DNA of 64,000 bases, from assembly GCA_963706755.1 (NCBI GenBank), contig CAVPNH010000021.1, positions 62,001-126,000 of the forward strand. Direction: 5' to 3'. This DNA is from RPQJ01 sp963706755 (GTDB lineage Bacteria; Pseudomonadota; Gammaproteobacteria; Steroidobacterales; Steroidobacteraceae). Shown here in pieces: positions 17,702-26,793 of this stretch. How positions within the stretch are numbered: the first letter of the stretch is position 1; each line of letters starts with the position of its first letter. Both the position numbers and the translations under genes were made by a program. The notes beneath the pieces are model-generated. The model saw only the letters and a program-made list of their open reading frames with translations, did no database searches and had not been told where the DNA came from.

Positions 17702-18676
17702 CTAGGCCCGTTCGACCGGGAAGGCGATGACTTCGTCGATCCTGCGGGCGCCCGCCGCGATCATCACCACGCGGTCGAATCCGAGTGCGACGCCGGCGCA
17801 GGGGGGCAGGCCCGCCGCGAGTCCGGCGATGAAGCGCAGGTCGGGCTCGCGGTCGGGCTGCCTGCGGCGCGCGCGTTCGGCGCGGTCCGCCTCGAAGCGG
17901 CGCGACTGTTCCGCCGCGTCGCCCAGTTCGTGGAATCCGTTGGCGAGTTCGAGTTCCCCCCAGAAAGCCTCGAAGCGCGAGGCCACGGGGCCACGGATCT
18001 GCGCCAGCGCGGCCTGCGAGGCCGGGAAATCGTGCACGAAGGTGATGCCGTCCGGCGGGAAGCGGGTGGCGACCAGTGTCGCCATCGCGAGGTCGAGCAA
18101 CGAGTCACGCTCGGTCGCGACGGATTCCGGCACGTCCAGGCCGCCCGCGCGGAGCGCAGCGAGCAGTTCGCCGGTGTCGACCGCCAGCGGGTCCAGCCCA
18201 AGCGCCTCGCGGAACGCGTCGGAGTAGGTGATGCGCCGGGTCGTGCCGACCGGGCGCGACGGCTCGATGAGCGCGCGCAGCAGTCGCTCGACGTCGTCCA
18301 TGAGCGCATGGTGATCGACGCCCAGTCGATACCACTCGACCATGGTGAATTCGGGATTGTGCCGCCGGCCGCGCTCGCCTTCGCGAAAGACGCGGCAGAC
18401 CTGGTAGACGTCCGGGGCCCCTGCGGCGAGCAGGCGCTTCATGGCGTATTCCGGCGAGGTGTGGAGATACCCGGCGCGCGAGCCGTCGGCGCGGCGCACC
18501 TCGAGCGATTCGAGATGCACGTCCGTGACGGCGGCCTGCACCATCACCGGCGTCTCCACCTCGAGCGCGCCGGTCGCGGCGAAGTGCGCCCGCACGCGCT
18601 CCAGCATCCGCGCGCGCAGGCGCAGCGTCTCGAGCGACGCGGTGGGCGCCCAGTCCGATGCGGCCGGAGGCGTCAT
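17702..18676 (-). CDS. epmA: EF-P--(R)-beta-lysine ligase
   Basis: EpmA, a lysyl-tRNA synthetase paralogue, attaches beta-lysine to EF-P lysine 34. The 324-residue protein has the class II synthetase motifs (VCRVFREGERGRRHNPEFT and the C-terminal AGVALGFDRVVM) but lacks the N-terminal anticodon-binding domain of LysS. This is the EpmA/GenX signature. The start ATG overlaps the psd stop (ATGA), so it is translated with psd. Its target EF-P is encoded nearby on the other strand. Confidence 0.95.
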   Translation of the reverse strand: MTPPAASDWAPTASLETLRLRARMLERVRAHFAATGALEVETPVMVQAAVTDVHLESLEVRRADGSRAGYLHTSPEYAMKRLLAAGAPDVYQVCRVFREGERGRRHNPEFTMVEWYRLGVDHHALMDDVERLLRALIEPSRPVGTTRRITYSDAFREALGLDPLAVDTGELLAALRAGGLDVPESVATERDSLLDLAMATLVATRFPPDGITFVHDFPASQAALAQIRGPVASRFEAFWGELELANGFHELGDAAEQSRRFEADRAERARRRQPDREPDLRFIAGLAAGLPPCAGVALGFDRVVMIAAGARRIDEVIAFPVERA

Positions 18677-19554
18677 CCGGCGTGCGCGAGCGCCTGGCCC
18701 ATGCGCAGCGGAACGCCCGGTCCGAAGCGCCCGGCGAAGCGGAGCGCCGGGTTGCCGACCAGCAGCACCACGGTCGAGCCCATGTTGAAGCGCCCGAGTT
18801 CAGCGCCCCTGGCGAACTCCGTCCCGACGCCCGCGGCGATGCTGCGCACGACGCCGCCGCGCGATCCGGGAGGATTGATCTCACCCGCGTATACGGTCTC
18901 GATGCTGCCCACGAAGAGCGCGCCCACGAGTACCACGGCCATGGGCCCGAGAGCCGTCTCGAATTCGCAGACGACGCGTTCGTTGCGCGTGAAGAGCCCG
19001 GGAATCGTGCGTGCCGTAGCCGCGTTCACGCTGTAGAGCGCGCCGGGCACGTAGCGCGTCGCGGCCAGCCGACCCGCGAGGGGCATGTGGATCCGGTGAT
19101 AGTTGTACGGGGCCAGGTAGAGGCAGGCGAAGGCGCCGCCCTCGTAGCGCGTGGCCGAGGCCTCGTCCGCGAGGAGCGCCGCGGGCGAGTAGTGGATGCC
19201 CTTGGCCTGCAGCATCTGCCCGGCGGCGACCTGGCCCAGCTGGCTCACCGTGCCATCCACCGGGGAGACGAGGTCGCCCGCGCCGCCCTCGACGACGCGC
19301 GCGTCGACGCGCAGCGCGCGCGTGAAGAACGCGTTGAAGGACGGGTACGCGTACGGATCCGGCTGCGCCGCCTCGCGCATCTGGATCTGCGGATAGCCGC
19401 GCAGCACGGCGCGGATCAGCGTGTTGCGCACCAGCGGGCTCGTGCTGCGCGCGAGGCGATGCATCAGCCGCGACAGCGCGTGCTGTGGCAGCAGGTCCTG
19501 CAGCAGCGCGAACGCGCGATCCGAGGCGCCGGCCTCGTCAGGCCCGGGGCTCAC
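18673..19554 (-). CDS. psd: Phosphatidylserine decarboxylase
   Basis: Psd makes phosphatidylethanolamine from phosphatidylserine at the inner membrane. The 293-residue proenzyme starts at GTG 19554, overlapping the sco stop by four bases. The self-cleavage site that creates the pyruvoyl group is in FNMGSTVVLLVG, and the family segment APYNYHRIHMPLAG is present. The C-terminal alpha chain is therefore about 40 residues. The four-base overlaps on both sides place it in a tightly coupled sco-psd-epmA unit. Confidence 0.95.
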   Translation of the reverse strand: MSPGPDEAGASDRAFALLQDLLPQHALSRLMHRLARSTSPLVRNTLIRAVLRGYPQIQMREAAQPDPYAYPSFNAFFTRALRVDARVVEGGAGDLVSPVDGTVSQLGQVAAGQMLQAKGIHYSPAALLADEASATRYEGGAFACLYLAPYNYHRIHMPLAGRLAATRYVPGALYSVNAATARTIPGLFTRNERVVCEFETALGPMAVVLVGALFVGSIETVYAGEINPPGSRGGVVRSIAAGVGTEFARGAELGRFNMGSTVVLLVGNPALRFAGRFGPGVPLRMGQALAHAG

Positions 19555-20186
19555 GACGCGTCCCCCTCGAAGCTGAGTACCTTGCGGTAGTCGCGCGCGA
19601 TCGTCGAGGCGTCGTGCGGGGCGGAGGAGTACGCGACGATGCCGCCGGACGGCCCCACGATGAAGATGCCCGAGCCGTGGTCCATGGTGTAGCCGCCCTC
19701 GGGCAGGCTCACCTTCCCGTACGGCACCGCGAACGCGGCGGCCGTGGCCGCCACGGCGGCGGGCGTGCCGGTCGCGCCGAGGAACGCCGGGTCGTAAAAA
19801 CGAACGTAGGCCGCGAGGTGCGCAGGAACGTCACGCTCGGGGTCCACGGTGACGAGCAGCACACGCGGCCGCTCGGCCGGCGGCAGGTCGGCGAGCTGGT
19901 GCGTCGCTTGCGCGAGGCTCGCCAGGGTCGTGGGGCAGATGTCGGGGCAGCTCGTGAAGCCGAAGAACACGATCGTCCACCGGCCCTTGAAGAAATCCGC
20001 GCCGAGCGGGCGTCCGTCCTGGCTCACGAGATCGAGTGCCGGCAGCGCCCGCGGCTCGGGCAGCACGGTCGCGCGCTCGGTCTGCGGCAGCGTGACGCGG
20101 GCAGGGACGAGCGCGCGGGCGATCAGGAGCCCGCCGCCAAACGCTACAATCGCGAGGATGACGATCCTCAAGGAGCGAGCGGCCAT
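19551..20186 (-). CDS. SCO1/SenC-type copper protein
   Basis: SCO proteins deliver copper or reducing power to cytochrome c oxidase on the outer face of the inner membrane. The 211-residue product begins MAARSLRIVILAIVAFGGGL, an uncleaved membrane anchor. It contains the copper-binding CxxxC in FTSCPDICPTT and the distal histidine in YTMDHGSGIFI within a thioredoxin fold. No oxidase genes are in the window. It is divergent from prmB with 66 bases between the starts, and is the first gene of the sco-psd-epmA run. Confidence 0.92.
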   Translation of the reverse strand: MAARSLRIVILAIVAFGGGLLIARALVPARVTLPQTERATVLPEPRALPALDLVSQDGRPLGADFFKGRWTIVFFGFTSCPDICPTTLASLAQATHQLADLPPAERPRVLLVTVDPERDVPAHLAAYVRFYDPAFLGATGTPAAVAATAAAFAVPYGKVSLPEGGYTMDHGSGIFIVGPSGGIVAYSSAPHDASTIARDYRKVLSFEGDAS

Positions 20187-20252
20187 GGTGAATCGCGGGG
20201 CGTGCGTCCGGCCGGACGGGGCCGCGATTATCCCACAAAGAGCCAGCGCAGC

Positions 20253-21185
20253 ATGAACGCCCGGGCACCGTTCGCCTCGTCGCCGCCCGTCGCCCCGACG
20301 GTCGCCGAACTCGTGCGCTACGGCGCAGGGGAATTCGAGCGGGCGGGGCTCGCGTTCGGACACGGCACCGAAAACGCCGTGGACGAGTCTGCGGCGCTCG
20401 TCTTCCACGCGCTGGGCCTGGACCACGCGCGGGCGGAGGAGGCCTACCAGCTGCGTCCCGAGGCCAGCGATGTCGCGGGCGTGCTGCGGCTCTTCGGCGA
20501 GCGCATCTCGCGGCGCGTGCCCGCGGCCTACCTCATCGGGCGCATGTGGTTCGCAGGACTCGAATTCGAGGTCGACGAGCGCGTGATCGTGCCGCGGTCG
20601 CCCTTCGCCGAGCTGATCGCGGCCCGCTTCGAGCCGTGGATCGATCCGGCGCGCGTTCAGCGGATCCTCGACATCGGCACGGGGTCGGGCTGCATTGCCA
20701 TCGCCTGCGCGAAGGCGTTCCCGGACGCCCGCGTCGATGCGGTGGACATCTCGCCGGACGCGCTCGCCGTCGCGCGGCGCAACGTCGTCCGCCACGGCGT
20801 GGGCGATCGCCTGGAACTCCTGCAGGGCGACGTCTTCGGGCCGGTCGGCGAACGTCGCTACGACCTCATCGTCTCGAACCCGCCCTACGTCAGCGACGAC
20901 GAGATGGCGGTCCTGCCGCAGGAGTACCGCCACGAGCCGGACCTCGCGCTCCGCGCCGGGGGCGACGGCCTCGACGTGGTCCGGCGCATCCTCGACGGAG
21001 CCGCGGCGCGGCTCGCGCCGGGCGGCGCAATCTTCGTCGAGGTCGGGGACAGCGACGAGCGGCTCGCGCACGCGTATCCGCGCCTGCCCTTCACGTGGCT
21101 GGAATTCGAGCGCGGCGGCGGAGGCCTGTTCGTGCTAAGAAGGGAACAGCTCAAGTCGTCGCGGTCGCGCGACGGACAGTCGTAG
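20253..21185 (+). CDS. prmB: Ribosomal protein L3 N5-glutamine methyltransferase
   Basis: PrmB methylates a glutamine of ribosomal protein L3. The 310-residue protein starts at ATG 20253 (MNARAPFASSPPVAPTVAEL). It has an N-terminal helical domain, the SAM-binding LDIGTGSGCIAIACAKAF and the catalytic SNPPYV that binds glutamine. The position directly upstream of aroC separates it from its paralogue PrmC, because prmB-aroC is a conserved pair. A -10-like TACAAT lies at 20145-20150 inside the divergent sco gene. Confidence 0.93.
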   Translation: MNARAPFASSPPVAPTVAELVRYGAGEFERAGLAFGHGTENAVDESAALVFHALGLDHARAEEAYQLRPEASDVAGVLRLFGERISRRVPAAYLIGRMWFAGLEFEVDERVIVPRSPFAELIAARFEPWIDPARVQRILDIGTGSGCIAIACAKAFPDARVDAVDISPDALAVARRNVVRHGVGDRLELLQGDVFGPVGERRYDLIVSNPPYVSDDEMAVLPQEYRHEPDLALRAGGDGLDVVRRILDGAAARLAPGGAIFVEVGDSDERLAHAYPRLPFTWLEFERGGGGLFVLRREQLKSSRSRDGQS

Positions 21186-21205
21186 GATTCGTTCGGGGTC
21201 ACCAG

Positions 21206-22303
21206 ATGTCGGGCAATACTTTCGGCCACCTGTTTACGGTCACGTCCTTCGGCGAGAGCCATGGGCCGGCGCTCGGTTGTGTCGTGGACGGGTGTCCGCC
21301 CGGACTCGCGCTCTGCGAGGAGGACATCCAGAACGACGTCGAGCGGCGTCGCTCGGGTACTTCGCGCTACACGAGCCAGCGGCGCGAGCCAGACCGGGTG
21401 CGCATCCTCTCCGGCGTCTTCGAGGGGCGCACCACGGGCACGCCAATCGGGCTCCTGGTCGAGAACGAGGACCAGCGCTCCTACGACTACGAGAAGATCA
21501 AGGACCGATTCCGTCCGGGCCACGCCGACTACACCTACCAGCACAAGTACGGATTTCGCGACTACCGCGGCGGCGGTCGCTCGTCGGCGCGCGAGACGGT
21601 CATGCGCGTGGCCGCCGGCGCAATCGCGCGCAAGTACCTCGCCGGGCAGGCGGGCATCCGCATTTACGGTTACCTCGCGCAGGCGGGCGAGATCGCGATC
21701 GAGCCGCGCGACCTGGGCGAGGTCGATCGCAATCCGTTCTTCTGTCCCGACCCGGCACGGGTCCCGGAACTCGAGGCGCTGATCGATCGCCTGCGTCGCG
21801 AGGGCGACTCCGTCGGCGCGCGCGTCACCGTCGTCGCCACGGGACTGCCGCCGGGCCTCGGCGAGCCGGTGTTCGACCGGCTGGACGCGGACCTCGCCCA
21901 CGCGATGATGGGCATCAACGCCGTGAAGGGCGTGGAGGTCGGGGATGGTTTCGCCGTGGTCGGGCAGCGCGGATCGCAGCATCGCGACGAGCTGACCCCG
22001 GATGGCTTCCTGTCGAACCATGCCGGGGGCACGCTGGGCGGAATCTCGTCCGGGCAGGACCTCGTGGTCAGCCTTGCGCTCAAGCCCACGTCCAGTATCG
22101 TGATCCCGGGCCGCACGATCGACGTGGAGGGCCGGCCCGTGGAGGTGAGTACGACCGGCCGCCACGATCCCTGCGTCGGGATCCGTGCCGTACCCATCGC
22201 GGAGGCCATGATGGCGCTCGTGCTCATGGATCATTTCCTGCGGCACCGCGCGCAGAACGCCGGGGTGTCGGTCGAGACGCCCGTGATCACCCGGGGACGC
22301 TAA
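21206..22303 (+). CDS. aroC: Chorismate synthase
   Basis: AroC performs the last step of the shikimate pathway, turning 5-enolpyruvylshikimate 3-phosphate into chorismate with reduced FMN. The intact 365-residue protein starts at ATG 21206 (MSGNTFGHLFTVTSFGESHG). The three family signatures are present: GESHGPALGCVVDGCPPG, the region around DYRGGGRSSARETVMR, and RHDPCVGIRAVPIAEAM. It is co-directional with prmB, 20 bases downstream of it. Confidence 0.97.
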   Translation: MSGNTFGHLFTVTSFGESHGPALGCVVDGCPPGLALCEEDIQNDVERRRSGTSRYTSQRREPDRVRILSGVFEGRTTGTPIGLLVENEDQRSYDYEKIKDRFRPGHADYTYQHKYGFRDYRGGGRSSARETVMRVAAGAIARKYLAGQAGIRIYGYLAQAGEIAIEPRDLGEVDRNPFFCPDPARVPELEALIDRLRREGDSVGARVTVVATGLPPGLGEPVFDRLDADLAHAMMGINAVKGVEVGDGFAVVGQRGSQHRDELTPDGFLSNHAGGTLGGISSGQDLVVSLALKPTSSIVIPGRTIDVEGRPVEVSTTGRHDPCVGIRAVPIAEAMMALVLMDHFLRHRAQNAGVSVETPVITRGR

Positions 22304-22503
22304 GCCGGAGCGAAAGAGTGGAACTGTGCGGCGTGCCCCTCCCAAGGGCGACCCGAAGCGCTACAAAGGCTCCTGTTCGCGGATGTGTGGGCGCGGGTCC
22401 GGGCGTCGGTTATAGTTATGTCGAATTCGCAACAGTCGAAGGGCCCGGGCCCGGCGGGCATATCGTCCACCGCAACCGGAAGCCGTGACTGGCGGGAGCA
22501 TCG

Positions 22504-25101
22504 ATGAAGTCAGCCGTTCGCCGTGTTCTTCTGTTGAGCGCCCTGGTTTCGCCGAACGCGCTGTACGCGCTCGGTCTCGGCGAGATCCACCTACACTCCG
22601 CGCTGAATCAGCCCTTCGACGCCGATATCGAACTCGTGGCCGCCGGCGACGACGACTTGTCTGCGCTGCGGGCATCGCTCGCCTCGAACGACGTCTTCGC
22701 CCGATACGGGCTCGACAAGCCCGCCTACCTGGGTGATTTCGTGTTCCGGGTGGTGCGCGGTTCGGACGGCAAGGGCTATCTCAAGGTCACTTCGCCGCGG
22801 CCGGTCACGGAACCCTTTGTCACGATGCTCGTCGAGGCCGACTGGCCGCGCGGGCGCCTGTTGCGCGAGTACACGGTCCTGCTCGACCCGCCGGTGTTCG
22901 CGCCGCCGCAGCAGGCGTCGGAATCGCCGGTCGCGGCGCCCAGTGTGCAGGCTTCCCCGACGGCACCTGCGCCGGCACCGGCGCCGCGGCCTGAACCGGC
23001 CGCTGCGCCAGTCGCATCCGCGGGCGGGGAGGCCGGGGGTCCCGCTGCGACACGGCCCACGGTCACGGCGGGCTCAACGTATCGGGTCCAGCCGAACGAT
23101 ACCTTGTGGAAGATCGCGAGCGAGGCGCACCCCGGTGCGCGCTCCGACGTGAACCGGGCGATGGTGGCGATTTACCAGTCCAACCCGCATGCTTTCGTCG
23201 GCAACATCAACGTCTTGCGTGCCGGCAGCATGCTGCGCATTCCGGACGCCGCGGCAGTCGAGGCGATCCCCGCGTCGGCGGCTGCGGCCGAGGTTTCGAA
23301 GCAATACCAGATCTGGCGCGAAGGGTCGTTGGCCGCGCAGTCCCCGGACAGTGCCGCGGGGCGCCTGCGCCTCGTAACGCCTGAACAGGGCACCACGGCC
23401 GCGTCCACCGCGACGAGTCCTGCCGCACCCGCAGCGAGCGGGTCGGCAACGGAACTCCAGTCGCGTGTGCAGCAGCTCGAAGGGGAACTCGCCGAGGCGC
23501 GCCGCCTGCTCGAGGTCCGAAACGCCGAACTTGCCACGCTGCAGGGTGGCCAGGCGCCCGCCGGACAGCCGGAAGGCGCAGCCCAGCCGCCGGCCGGTGC
23601 GGCCCCGGGCGCGGAGGCGCCCGCCGCCGGTACGCCGCCGGCCGAAGCCGCGGCGCCGGCCGCCGAGGCCCAGCCGGCGCCGGCACCCAAGCCCGCGCCC
23701 GAGGCGAAGAAGCCGAAGCAGGAGCCCAAGGCCAAGGAAGGGCCTTCGCTGACCGAACGGCTCGCCGGCTACTGGTGGGCCGTGCTCGGCCTGCTGGCGG
23801 CCGCACTCGCTTTTCTCCTGTACCGCAGGAGCCGTGGCGAATCCGGCGCCAAGGAAGTGGACCTGCAGGAAGCCCTCGAGCGCACGAGGACCGACCTGCG
23901 CGCCCGCGGCCAGTCTCCACGCGATGGCGCGATCCAGGTCGAGGAGCGCAGACCGGTCGAGCCATCGTCTGTACCCAGGGCGGTGCCGGCGCCGCGCGCG
24001 GCCGAGGCAGCCCGCAGGCCGGTCTCCGTCGACGACACGATTTCGGGCGACGAGCCGGTCGCCATCGAGCCGGGCGACGCGCTGGCCGAGGCCGACTTCC
24101 ATATGGCCTACGGCCTCTACGACCAGGCGGCCGACCTCGTCCAGCTCGCCATCAAGCGCGCGCCTCAGCGCCGCGACCTGAAGCTCAAGCTGCTCGAGAT
24201 CTACTTCGTGTGGGGCAGCCGCGAGCGCTTCGTTGAACTCGCGCAGGAGATGAACGCAACGCCCGCGGACGCGCAGCCCGGCGAGTGGGACAAGATCCTG
24301 ATCATGGGCAAGCAGATCGCGCCCGAGGAGCCGATGTTCGTGGCTGCGCACCCGATGGGGTCCAGCCTGGACATGGAACTCCACAGCAGCGCGGGCCCGC
24401 TCGACATGGACCTCGGTTTGGACGAGGGTTCGGCGCCAGGCGTGGACTTCCCGGCTGGCGGCTCGACCGGGGGACGCGACGGCGGGCTCGACTTCGAGTT
24501 TACCGAGGGGTCGTCCGGGGCGGACGCCGCCTCGCTTGCACCGACCGTCGAGACGCCGCGGCCCAGGTTCGCGGCCGGTACTGCTGACGACCCGACCCAG
24601 GAAGTCGCGTACGAGGAACTCGGTCTCGACGTGGGCGATCACAGGTCGCTGGACGAAGGCGACGGGGACACGGTTTCGATGAATCGCGGTGCCGCGGTCG
24701 AGGATACGGTCGAGAGCCCGCGCATTGCGAAACGCGCTGCGCCTCCGGACGAGGACGAGGACCTGCTCAGCGCGAGCGGCATCATGAAGGACCAGACCGG
24801 CATCATGCGCGCCCTGGAGGCGACCGCCGAAATGCCAGGGATCGAGTTTGGCGACCAGACCGGCGAGCTGCCGACGGTCGAGACGAAGTCGCTCGGAGCC
24901 GAATCCACCGGTACCGTGGACTTCGAGTTGGGTGACGAGCCTTTCACCATGAGCGAAGTGGGCACGAAGCTCGACCTCGCCCGGGCCTACGTCGACATGG
25001 GCGACCCGGAGGGCGCGCGCAGCATCCTCGACGAGGTGCTGAAGGAAGGCAGCCCGGAGCAGAAGCAGGAAGCCGAGCGACTGGTGGCAAGCCTGCCCTG
25101 A
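22504..25101 (+). CDS. fimV: FimV/TspA-like inner-membrane LysM protein
   Basis: FimV is a polar hub protein needed for type IV pilus function and twitching. The 865-residue product has a signal sequence, the FimV N-terminal beta domain (LGLGEIHLHSALNQPFDADI), and a Pro/Ala linker. A LysM-type peptidoglycan motif follows (YRVQPNDTLWKIASEAHPGA, about 195-215), then a short coiled coil near 315-345 (LQSRVQQLEGELAEARRLL) and one membrane helix (WWAVLGLLAAALAFLLY, about 422-438). The acidic cytoplasmic tail carries TPR-like pairs and ends with the FimV C-terminal motif (KLDLARAYVDMGDPEGARSI). The 200 bases upstream contain a possible -10 TATAGT near 22411 and no gene. Confidence 0.92.
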   Translation: MKSAVRRVLLLSALVSPNALYALGLGEIHLHSALNQPFDADIELVAAGDDDLSALRASLASNDVFARYGLDKPAYLGDFVFRVVRGSDGKGYLKVTSPRPVTEPFVTMLVEADWPRGRLLREYTVLLDPPVFAPPQQASESPVAAPSVQASPTAPAPAPAPRPEPAAAPVASAGGEAGGPAATRPTVTAGSTYRVQPNDTLWKIASEAHPGARSDVNRAMVAIYQSNPHAFVGNINVLRAGSMLRIPDAAAVEAIPASAAAAEVSKQYQIWREGSLAAQSPDSAAGRLRLVTPEQGTTAASTATSPAAPAASGSATELQSRVQQLEGELAEARRLLEVRNAELATLQGGQAPAGQPEGAAQPPAGAAPGAEAPAAGTPPAEAAAPAAEAQPAPAPKPAPEAKKPKQEPKAKEGPSLTERLAGYWWAVLGLLAAALAFLLYRRSRGESGAKEVDLQEALERTRTDLRARGQSPRDGAIQVEERRPVEPSSVPRAVPAPRAAEAARRPVSVDDTISGDEPVAIEPGDALAEADFHMAYGLYDQAADLVQLAIKRAPQRRDLKLKLLEIYFVWGSRERFVELAQEMNATPADAQPGEWDKILIMGKQIAPEEPMFVAAHPMGSSLDMELHSSAGPLDMDLGLDEGSAPGVDFPAGGSTGGRDGGLDFEFTEGSSGADAASLAPTVETPRPRFAAGTADDPTQEVAYEELGLDVGDHRSLDEGDGDTVSMNRGAAVEDTVESPRIAKRAAPPDEDEDLLSASGIMKDQTGIMRALEATAEMPGIEFGDQTGELPTVETKSLGAESTGTVDFELGDEPFTMSEVGTKLDLARAYVDMGDPEGARSILDEVLKEGSPEQKQEAERLVASLP

Positions 25102-25108
25102 CGGGCGG

Positions 25109-25885
25109 ATGCCGCGGATCGCAGTCGGAATCGAGTACGACGGTTCGGCCTACTCGGGCTGGCAGATGCAGCAGCACGCGCCGAGCGTGCAGGCGGTACT
25201 CGAGCGCGCGCTCTCGCGAGTCGCGGATCACGCGCTGCAACTGACCGCGGCCGGCCGGACGGATGCCGGCGTGCACGCGCTGATGCAGGTCGCCCACTTC
25301 GACACCACGGTGTCGCGACCGGAGCAGGCCTGGGTGCTCGGCGGCTCGGCGGAGGCGGCGCCCGACGTGAGCATCCTGTGGGCGCGCCAGGTACCCGGCG
25401 ACTTCCACGCCAGGTTCAGCGCGCTCTCGCGCAGCTATGTCTACCGCATCGTGAACCGGCGGATACGGCCCGCGATCGATCGTGCGCGCGCCTGCTGGGT
25501 GCGCAGGCCGCTCGACGCCGACCTCATGCATGAGGCCGCGCAGTCACTGGTGGGCGAGTACGACTTCTCGGCATTCCGCGCCGCGGAGTGCCAGTCGCGG
25601 ACGCCGGTTCGCCGCCTCGTTCGCATCGCCGTACGGCGCGACGCCGACCGTGTCGAGATCGGGATCTCCGCCAACGCCTTCCTGCATCACATGGTGCGCA
25701 ACGTGGCCGGCACCCTGATCGCGATCGGCGTCGGCGATCGGCCGGCGAGCTGGGTCGCGGAGGTGCTGGCCTCGCGCGACCGGACGCAGGCCGGTGCCAC
25801 GGCGCCGCCGCAGGGGCTCTATTTCGCGGGCGTGGAGTACGAGGCGCGGTGGGGCCTCCCGACCGTGGCCACGGGCTTGCGGTAG
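25109..25885 (+). CDS. truA: tRNA pseudouridine(38-40) synthase
   Basis: TruA makes pseudouridine at positions 38-40 of the tRNA anticodon arm. The 258-residue protein starts MPRIAVGIEYDGSAYSGWQM, seven bases after fimV. The catalytic aspartate is in AAGRTDAGVHA, and the second core region is NAFLHHMVRNVAGTL. The order fimV-truA-accD-folC is common in gammaproteobacteria. Confidence 0.96.
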   Translation: MPRIAVGIEYDGSAYSGWQMQQHAPSVQAVLERALSRVADHALQLTAAGRTDAGVHALMQVAHFDTTVSRPEQAWVLGGSAEAAPDVSILWARQVPGDFHARFSALSRSYVYRIVNRRIRPAIDRARACWVRRPLDADLMHEAAQSLVGEYDFSAFRAAECQSRTPVRRLVRIAVRRDADRVEIGISANAFLHHMVRNVAGTLIAIGVGDRPASWVAEVLASRDRTQAGATAPPQGLYFAGVEYEARWGLPTVATGLR

Positions 25886-25913
25886 ACTGGGCCGGTCCGT
25901 CGAGGAGGTGCAC

Positions 25914-26792
25914 GTGACCTGGTTCGAGAAGATCATGCCCTCGCGCATCAACACGGAGCGCCGCACGCGCTCCGTGCCGGAGGGGCTCTGGATCAAGTGC
26001 CCGGCCTGCGACGCGGTGCTGTACCGTGCGGAACTCGAGCGCAACCTGAACGTGTGCCCGAAGTGCGCGCACCACATGCGCATCACCGGTCGCGAGCGGC
26101 TCCTGCGGTTCCTCGACGAGGGGTCGCCCCGGGAAATCGCGATCGAGGTCGAGCCCGAGGACCCGCTGCGTTTCCGCGACACCAAGCGGTACCGCGACCG
26201 CCTCCTGGCCGCGCAGAAGCACACGGGCGAGAAGGACGCGCTCGTCGTCATGGTCGGCACGGTCAGGAGCCTCGAACTCGTGGCCTGCGCGTTCGAGTTC
26301 CGCTTCCTCGGCGGCTCGATGGGGTCCGTGGTGGGCGAGCGCTTCGTGCGGGCCGCCGAGCACTGCATCGCGCACCGCATGCCGCTCGTGTGTTTTTCCG
26401 CGAGTGGCGGGGCGCGCATGCAGGAGGGCCTGCTGTCGCTGCTGCAGATGAGCAAGACGAGCGCGGCACTCGCCCGCATGGCGGAGGAGCGCCTGCCCTT
26501 CATCTCGGTGCTCACCGATCCCACGACCGGCGGCGTGTCGGCGAGCCTCGCCATGCTGGGCGACCTCAACATCGCCGAGCCGCGCGCGCTCATCGGCTTT
26601 GCGGGACCGCGCGTGATCGAGCAGACGGTGCGCGAGACGCTGCCCGAGGGTTTCCAGCGCAGCGAGTTCCTGCTCGAGCACGGCGCAGTCGACCTGATCC
26701 TCGACCGGCGCGACCTGCGCGACCGGATCTCGGCGCTGCTCGCGATGATGATGGGCCGGCCGCCGCTGGAGGCACCGGCCGAGCCTGCCTGA
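25914..26792 (+). CDS. accD: Acetyl-CoA carboxylase carboxyltransferase subunit beta
   Basis: AccD together with AccA transfers the carboxyl group from biotin to acetyl-CoA. I chose the GTG at 25914 (VTWFEKIMPSRI) because it follows a good GGAGG and gives 292 residues. The N-terminal zinc finger is seen as CPACDAVLYRAEL and CPKCAHHM, and the carboxyltransferase core as FSASGGARMQEGLLSLLQM. It is followed by folC one base after the stop, so the genes are co-translated. Confidence 0.96.
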   Translation: MTWFEKIMPSRINTERRTRSVPEGLWIKCPACDAVLYRAELERNLNVCPKCAHHMRITGRERLLRFLDEGSPREIAIEVEPEDPLRFRDTKRYRDRLLAAQKHTGEKDALVVMVGTVRSLELVACAFEFRFLGGSMGSVVGERFVRAAEHCIAHRMPLVCFSASGGARMQEGLLSLLQMSKTSAALARMAEERLPFISVLTDPTTGGVSASLAMLGDLNIAEPRALIGFAGPRVIEQTVRETLPEGFQRSEFLLEHGAVDLILDRRDLRDRISALLAMMMGRPPLEAPAEPA

Positions 26793-26793
26793 G

